A stretch of DNA of 64,000 bases from Nemertoderma westbladi (GCA_032718475.1 JAUCBJ010005988.1:1-64000), one strand, 5' to 3'. Positions 37,670-49,843 are shown, counted from the first letter of the stretch. A program made the numbers and translations. The notes: a model not told the origin generated them from the sequence alone.

Positions 37670-38345
37670 GACCGGTTGTTTTGGTTAGAAAATCCCGCCT
37701 CTGTAACCTGCTCCTTTCCCTGATTTGGTAAAGTGACCGTTTATTGTTTTAGTTAGAAAGGCCCGCCTCTGTAACCTGCTCCTTTCCTTCATTTTGTAAA
37801 GTGACTGTTTATTGTTTTGGTTAGAAAATCCCGCCTCTGTAACCTGCCCCTTTCCCTCAATTAGTTAAATGATCGTTTATTGTTTTGGTTAGAAAATCCC
37901 GCGTCTGTAACCTGCTCCTTTCCCTCAATTAGTTAAGTGATCGTTTATTGTTTTGGTTAGAAAACCCCACCTCTGTAACCTGCTCCTTTCCCTCAATTAG
38001 TTAAGTGATCGTTTATTGTTTTGGTTAGGAAATCCCGCCTCTGTAACCTGCTCCTTTCTCTCAATTGGTAATGTTATCGTTTATTGTTTTGGTTAGAAAA
38101 GACCATCTATGTAACCTGCTCCTTTCCTTCATTTGGTAAAGTGATTGTCTATTGTTTTGGTTAGAAAATCCCGCCTCTGTAACCTGCTCCTTTCCCTGAT
38201 TTGGTAAAGTGACCGTTTATTGTTTTGGTTAGAAAGGCTAGCCTCTGTAACCTGCTCCTTTCCTTCTTTTGGTAAAGTGACTTTATTGTTTTGGTTAGAA
38301 AATCCGGCCTTAACCTGCTCCTTTCCATCAATTGGTAATTGTTTT
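37670..38345. repeat. 68-bp tandem array of the CTGTAACCTG module (~10 copies)
   Basis: The unit contains ATTGTTTTGGTTAGAAAAT, CCCGCCTCTGTAACCTGCTC and CTTTCCCTCAATTAGTTAAG. The same module occurs as a dimer inside dispersed copies at 10905-11130 and 50270-50490, and singly near 41975 (inverted) and 62660. Confidence 0.93.
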
Positions 38346-40330
38346 TGGCTATAAAATGAGTGTTTTGCTACGTCATGTGGTAATCGATTATCGACAACAA
38401 CCACAACCTATTAAATTTAGAGTCTTTTTACCACAGGCGCATATGGAAATCTATCTCATAGTCTATAAATCAACAAATTTTGAATGTTTTGGCATAGGCA
38501 TGTTGAAATTAACTGTCTGACAGTCCAGAAATCAGCAGTCTGACAGTTTGAAGAAATACATACATAAAAAGTCATTAAAGGACAACAAAAGTCATTAAAG
38601 GGACAATAAAAGTCATTATGCACAATTCGTAAAAAAAGGAGGACAAAAAAGTCAAATAAAAGGACATAAAAAATCACTGCCGTTTTTTAATCTGGTCCAA
38701 AGAGTACAGTACAGTACATGGCTGTTAGCATTGTATCAATGAATCAATTAGTTAAACCTTTACATTTACATACTACAGTTTATCACCCAAATGAATGGAA
38801 TTGCAGAAATAAATGAAATCTCGCAACTTTCATTCAAATGTATTTGTTTGTTTACTGTAATTACTACGCGGTCGTTTCTCATTCACAGTTAATGGATACA
38901 TTGACTATGTTAGGAGACTAATTAACTCCTCGTGACACACAAGGACTAGAAGAGGTAGTACGCCGGTATCCTGTGGCTGTGTATCCTGTAGTAGATGCGA
39001 TGCATGGGTCGAAAAGTTCATTACAGAAGTCCAGAAAGTATCGACCGCAATCTCCACTGACTGCCTCCAAAGCAGAGAAGATTCTGGTTATAAACTTCAT
39101 TAATTGCGCAAAGAATGTACGATGTGTGATGCGATGTGTACAATGGCGGTACACTGGTGGTCACTCACACACTGTGCAGTAATACGTCCACTGTGCTTAA
39201 TCTATCCATGAGGTCTACAAAATCTCCACTAGATCAGGTTCCAAACTTGAATGGACTAATGGGACGACTCCAAAACTGTGCAGGGTCTGTTTGGAGAAGT
39301 GTGCACTATAGTATACTATATTGACACACACGTTCGTGGGGCCTTCGCGCAGCACGAGGCTCAGTTATCAGAAACAGATTAAAATTAAGCAATTCTATTC
39401 CAAAATCGGCATTTAAGAAATTTCACCAAACCGCCAATAAGAATAAATCAAAGAAGAGAGAATTGTTCCCCCCTTCAACCCCCTCTTAATCTGCACGACT
39501 GCCGGGCTGCACCACCCCAACCCAAAGGCGCACAGAGGATTAATGAAAGGCAGAGGTATTACCAGGAAATTTGTGTTTTAAATTTTAGGCGTAGAGGCGA
39601 CCCAATTTGAAAAAATATTAAAACTTACCTTATGCCGATAGTATTGATACTGAAATATTATGAAACTCTCGTATTGGCCAACGTATTAACAAATTTATTC
39701 TGATCTGAGCTACATGTAATTTAAGTTTAAAACGCTGCTTGGATAAGCCATCATTCAAACGAGAGCGAGCATAGCCTAAATTGTATGTGATACTGCATTA
39801 ACGATGAGCAAAGCAACTTGCGAGATTCTATGTTTAAAACAATTTATCAACGTATTTTCTCCAGATAAACAGTTATCTAAAACAGCGTCAAATATTTAAC
39901 TTATTCTCTCTTATGACGTTGGTATTATATTTAATGGAGTAGGCCTACGGACAATTACGACCCGGACTATTATAGCTTAACGTTAGGGGAACTTCCATAT
40001 ATTACGAACACCAATTTGGCCAATTTTTTACCCAAAAACCCTCCCACCCACACCCCTTTTAAATCAAAAATATCTAGGCCTACAGTATTTGCAGTGCTTA
40101 TTCTTGTGCTATAATAATGTAAAATGTATTTATTATTTTTATTTATTTATTCACCTGTATTAATAATAATTGTTAAATAACAAATTGTATTCTTTATTTA
40201 TTTATTCTTTGTTCTTTATATTTATTATTTTTGTATTATCGTACATAAATTGGTTAAACACTTTAATATGCAATAAAAACTAAATGCATTAAATAATATA
40301 ACGACGAGTTCAATAACTATACGGACAGTC
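38346..40330. other. Unique sequence, no gene recognised
   Basis: It includes a short AAAGTCATTAAAGGACAA-type tandem near 38565-38670 and a minus-strand 78-codon ORF at 38918-39154 that I could not assign. No convincing exon with splice signals was found. Confidence 0.4.
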
Positions 40331-40344
40331 CTGGCCGTAATTTC

Positions 40345-40475
40345 ATTTGCGATGTACCTAAAGTACCATAATTATTTGTAATGTACCTAACGTACCATAA
40401 TTATTTGTAATGAACCTAACGTACCATAATTATTTGTAATGTACCTAACGTACCATAATTATTTGTAATTGCGTC
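40345..40475. repeat. ~29-bp tandem repeat (4 copies)
   Basis: Four units of GTACCTAACGTACCATAATT plus ATTTGTAAT. Confidence 0.92.
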
Positions 40476-40559
40476 AAATAACAAATAATTTTACAGCCGC
40501 TTCAGCACATAACTCTGTATGTCACAATTCACAGCCCCCCCCTTCTAAAATATTATCTT

Positions 40560-40695
40560 AGAATGTTGTGTGACGGACCTTCGTCCTGGTGTGACGGACC
40601 TTCGTCTTATTCGGACCTTTGTCCCATTCGGACAAAGGTCCTGTTGTTTCGGACCTTCGTCCTAGGTGTTCCGTCCCATTCGGACCTTCGTCCTG
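40560..40695. repeat. Cluster of CGGACCTTCGTCC motifs
   Basis: Five or more irregularly spaced copies of CGGACCTTCGTCC, with an inverted stretch CGGACAAAGGTCC in the middle. Related motifs occur near 18870 and 19705-19765. Confidence 0.8.
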
Positions 40696-40699
40696 GAAC

Positions 40700-41375
40700 C
40701 GATGATTGAACTGGTTCCCAAACTAGGCAATAGCACGCATGCCAAGGAATGAGAGAAGTATAAAGTGACTAGGGCATTTTGATAACCTAATTACGTATAG
40801 ATCAATTAAAAACACATTTCTTAAAGCAAATCACTTGAACTAATTTTTTTTATTTAATTACACGCCCAGCTTGCCAAAGACGTAAGATTGTGTGAACATT
40901 CTAGAATGTGATAAGTTGATGCTTGTCTGTTGCAAAGCTTACAAATGCAGCTTTCCTGAGCTACTTGAACTAATTAAAAACTATAATGGAATGGGTTAAG
41001 GAGATTAGAGCTGTATCATTTTTAAGTATAATTATTTATATCTTATACTATAAAATAATTAATTTCCATTAAAAGTCATGTTGAAAATGCTGTTTTTACC
41101 CTAACCAACTTAATTAATTTTAATTTAATTTATTAACTGCTATTATCTTAGCTTCTCGAAGGCCACACGCAAATTCAACTTGGAAAATTTCTAAACGTTT
41201 GCCAGACTACATGTGTACCAAGTTTGGGATTTGTTGGGAAACTGGGATCGAGATTTGGCTGAGTTATTATCGTTTAAAATTAAACACAGAACAACAGACA
41301 CACCGATTGAGTTAGTGGTACCCGTATGTTAAGCTCGCTTACTTTCGTGGCTCGCCCCACAATGAACCCAGCGTA
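40700..41375. repeat. Long inverted repeat, left arm
   Basis: This is the reverse complement of 47628-48152. The inner edge reads TAAGCTCGCTTACTTTCGTG then GCTCGCCCCACA. The outer edge reads GGTTCCCAAACTAGG and CATGCCAAGGAATGAG. Shared internal blocks include CTTAGCTTCTCGAAGGCCAC and TTCAACTTGGAAAATTTCTA. This arm carries a 130-bp insertion that the right arm lacks. Confidence 0.85.
40846..40975 (-). mobile_element. 130-bp SINE-like insertion with 13-bp target duplication
   Basis: The direct repeat ACTTGAACTAATT occurs at 40833-40845 and 40963-40975. The right arm of the inverted repeat has a single similar site (TCTTGAACTAATT), which serves as an internal empty site. The insert has a T-rich left end (TTTTTTTATTTAATTA), as expected for an A-tailed element in minus orientation. 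It carries GAACATTCTAGAATGT in its middle. It has no coding capacity, and I do not recognise a known SINE head. Confidence 0.6.
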
Positions 41376-41569
41376 CTGTAGCATTCCAGTGTATGGGCCA
41401 AACAGATATTTGTGTCCTCAGCAGTGAGTAGACCAACCAAATACGCCATTCAAAGGAGCGATATTTAACAAATTTTCAGAAATTCCCTCGCTTCGCTCGA
41501 ATTTGTTGTAATTTCTTTTCGAAAGCAGTTTGGTCAGGCAGGGGACATAAACATTATCATGTAGCCAAC

Positions 41570-41700
41570 TGCAACATAGTATCATAATGTCATTCATCAA
41601 ACTATAAGCATACGCTAATTACCTTGGATCCACTTAATGTATTGTAGATAATTATCAAATTGTAACAAAGACGGATTTGGCAAAGAAATAGTAGCCCAGA
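41570..41700. repeat. Direct repeat flanking the 42-46 kb arrays, left copy
   Basis: Blocks GCAACATAGTATCAT, AATGTCATTCATCA, GCTAATTACCT, AAATTGTAAC and TTTGGCAA appear in the same order at 46735-46895. Confidence 0.7.
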
Positions 41701-41819
41701 AGAAATACAAGATAAATGAACTGTGTCACATCGTTGTATATATATATAGTAGTAGATGTATACATTTAATATACAGTTAGAAAAATTAATTAGAAAGGTT
41801 AACATGATATCGACCCCCT

Positions 41820-41930
41820 ACTCCTACCCACCACTGAACAAAGGTGATTGACTGTCCTGGATCTTAGTTAAGTACCACCCACCACTGACCAAAGGTGACT
41901 TGACTGTCCTGGATCTTAGTTAAGTAGGTT
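41820..41930. repeat. ~57-bp direct duplication
   Basis: Two adjacent copies of ACCCACCACTGA(A/C)CAAAGGTGA followed by GACTGTCCTGGATCTTAGTT. Confidence 0.9.
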
Positions 41931-42024
41931 GTGTGCATTCTTCGCCCGCGTCCAACCTTCGCCCGATTTGGTGAAAGGAGCAGGTTACAGAGACGGCAGG
42001 TTACAAAGACGGCTTTTTATAAGC

Positions 42025-45000
42025 GGACCCAGCAACATAGCATCCCCAGATCTCACGGTCAGCCACACACAGTGCGGCGGACCAAGCAACTTAGCGACCC
42101 CAGATCTCACGTCAGCCACACATAGTGTCGGCGGTCCCAGCAACATAGCGACCCCAGATGTCACGTCAGCCACACACAGTGTCGGTGGTCCCAGCAACAT
42201 ACCGACCCCCAGATCTCACGGTCAGCCACACACAGTGCCTGTGCACCCAGCAACATAGCGCCCACAGATCTCACGTCAGCCACACACAGTGCCGGCAGAC
42301 CCAGCAACATAGCGCCCACAGATCTCACGTCAGCCACACACAGTGTCGGCGGTCCCAGCAACATAGCGACCCCAGATCTCACGGTCAGCCACACACAGTG
42401 CCGGCGGACCCAGCAACATAGCGCCTACAGATCTCACGTTCAGCCACACACAGTGCCGACGGACCCAGCAACATAGCGCCCACAGATCTCACGTCAGCCA
42501 CACACAGTGCCGGCGGACCCAGCTACATAGCGCCCACAGATCTCACGTCAGCCACACACAGTGTCGGCGGTCCCAGCAACATAGCGACCCCAGATCTCAC
42601 GGTCAGCCACACACAGTGCCGGCGGACCCAGCAACATAGCGCCTACAGATCTCACGTTCAGCCACACACAGTGCCGACGGACCCAGCAACATAGCGACCC
42701 CAGATCTCACGGTTAGCCACACACAGTGTCGGCGGTCCCAGCAACATAGCGACCCCAGATCTCACGGTCAGCCACACACAGTGTCGGCGGTCCCAGCAAC
42801 ATAGCGCCCCCAGATCTCAAGGTCAGCCACACACAGTGCGGCGCACCCAGCAACATAGCGACCCCAGATCTCACGGTCAGCCACACACAGTGCGGCGCAC
42901 CCAGCAACATAGCGACCCCAGATCTCACGGTCAGCCACACACAGTGTCGGCGGTCCCAGCAACATAGCGCCCCCAGATCTCACGGTCAGCCACACACAGT
43001 GCCGACGGACCCAGCAACATAGCGACCCCAGATCTCACGGTCAGCCACACACAGTGTCGGCGGTCCCAGCAACATAGCGACCCCAGATCTCACGGTCAGC
43101 CACACACAGTGTCGGCGGTCCCAGCAACATAGCGCCCCCAGATCTCAAGGTCAGCCACACACAGTGCAGCGCACCCAGCAACATAGCGACCCCAGATCTC
43201 ACGGTCAGCCACACACAGTGCGGCGCACCCAGCAACATAGCGACCCCAGATCTCACGGTCAGCCACACACAGTGTCGGCGGTCCCAGCAACATAGCGCCC
43301 CCAGATCTCACGGTCAGCCACACACAGTGCGGCGCACCCAGCAACTTAGCGACCCCAGATCTCACGGTCAGCCACACACAGTGCGGCGCACCCAGCAACA
43401 TAGCGACCCCAGATCTCACGGTCAGCCCCACACAGTGCCTGCGGACCCAGCAACATAGCGCCCCCATATCTCACGGTCAGCCACACACAGTGCGGCGCAC
43501 CCAGCAACATAGCGACCCCAGATCTCACGGTCAGCCACACACAGTGCGGCGCACCCAGCAACATAGCGACCCCAGATCTCACGGTCAGCCACACACAGTG
43601 TCGGCGGTCCCAGCAACATAGCGACCCCAGATCTCACGTCAGCCACACACAGTGCGGCGCACCCAGCAACATGGCGACCCCAGATCTCACGGTCAGCCAC
43701 ACACAGTGTCGGCGGTCCCAGCAACATAGCGACCCCAGATCTCACGTCAGCCACACACAGTGCGGCGCACCCAGCAACATAGCGACCCCAGATCTCACGG
43801 TCAGCCACACACAGTGTCGGCGGTCCCAGCAACATAGAGCCCCCAGATCTCACGGTCAGCCACACACAGTGCGGCGCACCCAGCAACATAGCAACCCCAG
43901 ATCTCACGGTCAGCCACACACAGTGTCGGCGGTCCCAGCAACATAGCGCCCCCAGATCTCACGGTCAGCCACACACAGTGCGGCGCACCCAGCAACATAG
44001 CGACCCCAGATCTCACGGTCAGCCATACACAGTGTCGGCGGTCCCAGCAACATAGCGCCCCCAGATCTCACGGTCAGCCACACACAGTGCGGCGCACCCA
44101 GCAACATAGCGACCCCAGATCTCACGGTCAGCCACACACAGTGTCGGCGGTCCCAGCAACATAGCGCCCAAGATCTCACGGTCAGCCACACACAGTGTCG
44201 GCGGCCCCAGCAACATAGCGACCCCAGATCTCACGGTCAGCCACACACAGTGCGGCGCACCCAGCAACATAGCGACCCCAGATCTCACGGTCAGCCACAC
44301 ACAGTGTCGGCGGCCCCAGCAACATAGCGACCCCAGATCTCACGGTCAGCCACACACAGTGCGGCGCACCCAGCAACATAGCGACCCCAGATCTCACGGT
44401 CAGCCACACACAGTGCGGCGCACCCAGCAACATAGCGACCCTAGATCTCACGGTCAGCCACACACAGTGTCGGCGGTCCCAGCAACATAGCGCCCCCAGA
44501 TCTCACGGTCAGCCACACACAGTGCGGCGCACCCAGCAATATAGCGACCCCAGATCTCACGGTCAGCCACACACAGTGTCGGCGGTCCCAGCAACATAGC
44601 GCCCAAGATCTCACGGTCAGCCACACACAGTGTCGGCGGTCCCAGCAACATAGCGACCCCAGATCTCACGGTCAGCCACACACAGTGCGGCGCACCCAGC
44701 AACATAGCGACCCCAGATCTCACGGTCAGCCACACACAGTGCGGCGCACCCAGCAACATAGCGACCCCAGATCTCACGGTCAGCCACACACAGTGTCGGC
44801 GGTCCCAGCAACATAGCGACCCCAGATCTCACGTTCAGCCACACACAGTGCGGCGCACCCAGCAACATAGCGACCCCAGATCTCACGGTCAGCCACACAC
44901 AGTGTCGGCGGTCCCAGCATCATAGCGACCCCAGATCTCACGGTCAGCCACACACAGTGCCGGCGGACCCAGCAACATAGCGACCCCAGATCTCACGGTC

Positions 45001-45700
45001 AGCCACACACAGTGTCGGCGGTCCCAGCAACATAGCGACCCCAGATCTCACGGTCAGCCACACACAGTGCCGGCGGACCCAGCAACATAGCGACCCCAGA
45101 TCTCACGGTCAGCCACACTCAGTGCGGCGCACCCAGCAACATCGCGACCCCAGATCTCACGGTCAGCCACACACAGTGTCGGCGGTCCCAGCAACATAGC
45201 GCCCCCAGATCTCACGGTCAGCCACACACAGTGCGGCGCACCCAGCAACATAGCGACCCCAGATCTCACTGTCAGCCACACATACAGTGTCGGCGGTCCC
45301 AGCAACATACCGACCCCAGATCTCACTGTCAGCCACACACAGTGCCCGTGGATCCAGCAACATACCGACCCCAGATCTCACGGTCAGCCACACATACAGT
45401 GTCGGCGGTCCCAGCAACATAGCGCCCCCAGATCTCACGGTCAGCCACACACAGTGTCGGCGGTCCCAGCAACATAGCGCCCCCATATCTCACGGTCAGC
45501 CACACACAGTGCGGCGCACCCAGCAACATAGCGACCCCAGATCTCACGGTCAGCCACACACAGTGCGGCGCACCCAGCAACATAGCGACCCCAGATCTCA
45601 CGTCAGCCACACACATTGTCGGCGGTCCCAGCAACATAGCGTCCCCAGATGTCACGGTCAGCCACACACAGTGCCGGCGGACCCAGCAACATAGCAACTC
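42025..45700. repeat. 54/55-bp minisatellite (~67 copies)
   Basis: The unit contains AGCAACATAGCGACCCCAGA, TCTCACGGTCAGCCACACAC and then either AGTGCGGCGCACCC (54 bp) or AGTGTCGGCGGTCCC (55 bp). The two subtypes alternate in places, giving a ~109-bp higher-order period. Minus-strand ORFs reading MWLTVRSGVAMLLGAPHCV are artefacts. Confidence 0.97.
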
Positions 45701-46503
45701 CCACTGTTTGTACCGAAACAAATGGAGTCCTCCGCATCTGCCACTGTTTGTACCGAAGCAGGTTGAGTCCTCTGGATCTGCCACTGTTTGTACCGAAGCA
45801 GGTGGAGTCCCCTGGATCTCCCACTGTTTGTACCAATGCAGGTGGAGTCCTCTGGATCTGCCACTGTTTGTACCGAAGTAGGTGGAGTCCTCTGGATCTG
45901 CCACTGTATGTACCGAAGCAGGTGGAGTCCCCTGGATCTCCCACTGTTTGTACCGAAGCAGGTGGAGACCTCTGGATCTGCCACTGTTTGTACCGAAGCA
46001 GGTGGAGTCCTCTGGATCTGCCACTGTTTGTACCGAAGCAGGTGGAGTCCTCTGGATCTCCCACTGTTTGTACCGAAGCAGGTGGAGTCCTCTGGATCTG
46101 CCACTGTTTGTACCGAAGCAGGTGGAGTCCTCTGGATCTCCCACTGTTTGTACCGAAGCAGGTGGAGTCCTCTGGATCTCCCACTGTTTGTACCGCAGTA
46201 GGTGGAGTCCTCTGGATCTGCCACTGTTTGTACCGAAGCAGGTGGAGTCCTCTGGATCTCCCACTGTTTGTACCGAAGCAGATGGAGTCCCCTGGATCTC
46301 CCACTGTTTGTACCGAAGCAGGTGGAGTCCTCTGGATCTGCCACAGTTTGTGCCGCAGTAGGTGGAGTCCTCTGGATCTGCCACTGTTTGTACCGAAGCA
46401 GGTGGAGTCCCCTGGATCCGCCCCTGTTTGTACCGAAACTGGAGACCTCTGGATCTGCCACTGTTTGTACCGAAGCAGGTGGAGTCCTCTGGATCTGCCC
46501 TGT
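45701..46503. repeat. 40-bp minisatellite (~20 copies)
   Basis: The unit contains CCACTGTTTGTACCGAAGCA and GGTGGAGTCCTCTGGATCTG. It abuts the 54/55-bp array with no spacer. The 409-codon minus-strand ORF is an artefact that crosses this junction. Confidence 0.96.
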
Positions 46504-47627
46504 TTGAATTGTTGTAGGAAAAAGTCCAACCTTTATTATTGAAACATCGGTTATACATCGATTAAAATAGCAATTTGTGGCATAAAACTAAATTATATAT
46601 GGAAAACTGGTATTTCATTAATTAATTACCTAGGATTATGTATTTCAATATTTTTAATAAATAATTATACGAATGCGTTATTCTTTATATGGGCAGCTAT
46701 ATATCAACAACACATCTTAATTGGAATGCAATAATGCAACATAGTATCATTATATCTACATAGGAGGGCCAAAATGTCATTCATCACTAAACAAAAAGTT
46801 GTTTTGTTATAAGGAGATGCTAATTACCTAAGTGTACAATGTATATCATTAGCGAAATTGTAACTACATTTGTAATAAAATATTTGGCAAGGCGATAATT
46901 AATATACAACACTGTTGTGGGGAATAATGGGGAAATAGGCGTTATAGTGGGACCCCGACCAGGTGCGATAGACTGCAGATTATCGGTAAAAATAATTAAC
47001 CGTGCTAAGTACCATGAACTGGAGCTCTGACAATTCGCCCTCTAGCGGCAGACAGATAAACTATAACAGTAAAATTTCTAATTAAGCAATGCTCGTAGGT
47101 TACTCTACCAAATATCAGATCTGAAATAGAATCTGATGGTTGGTTCTATAATTACAGCTACTTTTACGTTTCTGTCAATGCGCTCCCTAGCGGCAGACAG
47201 GTCATCTCAAAAATCACAAATCACAAAAATACAGCTTGCCAACACATTGTTTTAGAGAGTTTTAATACAAAGATAAAGAAGGTATTAATTCCTTTTACAA
47301 ATATTATATATCTGATTACAGGGTCTCCAAAGATAGATACTATCTAATTTAACTGTTCTATTTGTAGAATAATAATTACTTTAGTGAAACTATTAATAAT
47401 AATAACAAAACTAATTTGTTATTAAAAACTCCACCATTAAGCAGCAAAGTTCAAACACCGAAAACCTTTTAAAGCTGTAAATGAAAACCCAAATTGAGGT
47501 AATGGGAATTTCATTTCGAACTACAGTACTATCCATTGTGGATGGGATATGAAAGGGTGTGAATGGATAAGTTTGGAAGCAGCTCAATACTATTCCACCA
47601 ATAGGATTACTCACATTTCCTTTAGGG
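46504..47627. other. Unique sequence within the inverted-repeat-bounded segment
   Basis: It contains the right copy of the direct repeat (46735-46895) and two copies of a short motif CTAGCGGCAGACAG (near 47042 and 47190). No gene was recognised. Confidence 0.5.
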
Positions 47628-48152
47628 CAAATTGTGGGGCGAGCCACGAAAGTAAGCGAGCTTAGCATACAGGTTCCACTAACTCAACCGGTGGTATGTT
47701 GTTATGTTGTGTCCAATTTTAAACTTTAATAACTCAGCCAAATATTAATGAAATTTAACCAAACTTGGTACGTCATGCAGTCTGGCAAAAGTTTAGAAAT
47801 TTTCCAAGTTGAATTTCCGTGTGGCCTTCGAGAAGCTAAGATAATAGCAATTAATTAGTTAATTAAGTTGATTACGGTAAAAACAGCATTTTCAACCTGT
47901 CTCTTAAAGGATATTAATTATTTTCTCGTATAAGATTTAAATAATTATACTTAACAATTATACAGCTGTATTCCCCATGCCACATTCCATTATAGTTTTT
48001 AATTAGTTCAAGAGATTTGCTTTAAGAAATGTGTTTTTAATTGATCTAAACGTAATTAACTTATTAAAATGACCTGTCACCAGCTATACTTCCATAGCTC
48101 CCTCATTCCTTGACATGCTTGCTAGCCTAGCTGGGAAGGGGAACCAGTCCAA
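47628..48152. repeat. Long inverted repeat, right arm
   Basis: This is the reverse complement of 40700-41375 without the 130-bp insert. The inner edge is TGTGGGGCGAGCCACGAAAG then TAAGCGAGCTTA. The outer edge is CTCATTCCTTGACATGC then GGGGAACCAGT. The arms are diverged by many substitutions and small indels. Confidence 0.85.
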
Positions 48153-49539
48153 CCGCCTCATCACTACTCAAAGGCAGCATTGTAATGAGTCAGACTAATA
48201 CGCCAGCTTGGTTATTGTGTTTAGCTTACAAAGTGATTGGCCGAGTACTTAATCATGGTTCTTTAGAATAATTAGCTAAATAATTTCGTTGAGGTGTTTA
48301 CATGATAAATCAATATATCAGAATCAATACTGAGCATACTGATCCACTCACTACCTGATCTTGTTAAAGATAAACAGCAGGCTCAGGCAGCCCAGGCATG
48401 TGAATCGATCAACTTATTGACTGTATGTAAAAACCCAACCAACCACCACGTTTACGGCTGAATCTCCAGCCTCAATGGTTGCAAGGCCCACTCTGAAAAA
48501 CTCCTAAACACCGACCGGGTATTGCCTGACAAATTTATGGTACATCGTTTGTCTGACTCACAGATATCCCCATTGGTGACATCTCCTTTGCTAAAGGGAA
48601 GACTGCGACTAGGAGTATCAAGACCAATCGCGCCAGTAGATAGCATCCAGACCAATCGCGCCAGTAGTGATTGAATCCACTACAAAGTTAAGGATTTCAC
48701 AGACACCACAAGCCCACATTCTACTAACTCCATCTCAATATCATTTCCAAACAATGAAAACATGTTATCGGGGTTCCTTTCAACATTATAGGCCTACCAG
48801 TGCTCTGGACGCTATATAGTAAAGGTTAGCTATTTAAAATATAATAATTTATTTAGAATTCATCAGGGAACTTTTTCTTGCTCTTAATATTGTAAAAATT
48901 ACTCTATCAGTACTTTAAACATTAATGGCTATTGGTTGAGCCTGAGATTGTAAAAAGTACGAAAGGTCGAACGCAACTAAGCTAATGGCTATCGTCATAC
49001 TTTGAGATTATGGGCAAGTGATGTACTGGGCAAATGACTCGTCTGATTTTTATTGGGCAACAAACTCACCTATTGGAACAGTTGTTAACCTAGGTAACAG
49101 GAATGGGGGCTGGAGGAGTAAAATAGCGGAACAAACACGGTACTAAATAACTCATCACAAACTGGGTAATACAATCTGCAATAATATTAATGTTAGATTT
49201 CTTCACAATAAGGTCATTTTGGGTTAAATAATGTAGAATAAATTATAAACTTATAATTCATAAATTATTTAAAAGGCTTTAGTATTTATAACATTAATAA
49301 TTTACTTTGCTTAAATAATGTTAATTTTAGTTGACAGCAACAATTATGCAAGGGGGGTAAAGGCCAAGAATGGCTTTAATCGGATTAGATTTCTGAAAAA
49401 TGTACATCATTCACACGTGGTTAAGTGTTTTGGCAATGTAGTAAATGCTTTTAATTACCACTTCACTTGAACTAAGATGTTCTACATTTTGATTAACATG
49501 GTCTCTATAGCAATGATGGTGCCTCAGTAACTACAATAC
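48153..49539. other. Unique AT-rich sequence, no gene recognised
   Basis: Short ORFs only. A 67-codon minus-strand ORF at 48452-48655 has mixed composition but no recognisable family. Confidence 0.4.
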
Positions 49540-49686
49540 CTGCACTGATAAGTAACATAAAGGTTTTAACAAGTTTGTGTTTATCGCAAGGGTCAAATAA
49601 AATGGTCAATAAAATGACACTTGTAGTTACAATAAGTAGTCCTAGTAATATTTTATAAACCATAGGATTTACTAGTTCACATGTCA
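49540..49686 (-). CDS. Possible exon of a multi-pass membrane protein
   Basis: The minus-strand stretch is bounded by a candidate acceptor (TCAATATTATTAG) and donor (GCAG then GTATTG). It encodes CELVNPMVYKILLGLLIVTT, then SVILLTILFDPCDKHKLVK, then TFMLLISA. This is one clear transmembrane helix, a short polar loop, and the beginning of a second helix. The layout would fit the TM2-TM3 region of a claudin/PMP22-like four-helix protein, but no family signature is certain. Neighbouring exons were not found, so it may be an isolated or chance ORF. Confidence 0.25.
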
Positions 49687-49843
49687 CTAATAATATTGAC
49701 AGCTTGGGTGCGAGTAGCTGGTAAATATAAAATATTTAACTAATCTTGGCAATAAAAAAGCTAAGTTGTAAAATATACCAACAACGAAACAGTGGAACTA
49801 ACTGGGAGTGAAAATATATGTGGGATGGTGGGGGTGTGGGGTC

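Noticed and set aside
38918-39154. 78-codon minus-strand ORF as a gene
   Set aside because: It has no recognisable domain and no convincing splice sites or neighbours. It may be an old repeat.
45329-46558. 409-codon minus-strand ORF (and overlapping ORFs on both strands)
   Set aside because: It spans the junction of two satellites and translates only repeat units. The plus-strand frames are equally open.
48452-48655. 67-codon minus-strand ORF as an exon
   Set aside because: Composition is plausible, but there is no family match and no paired exon.
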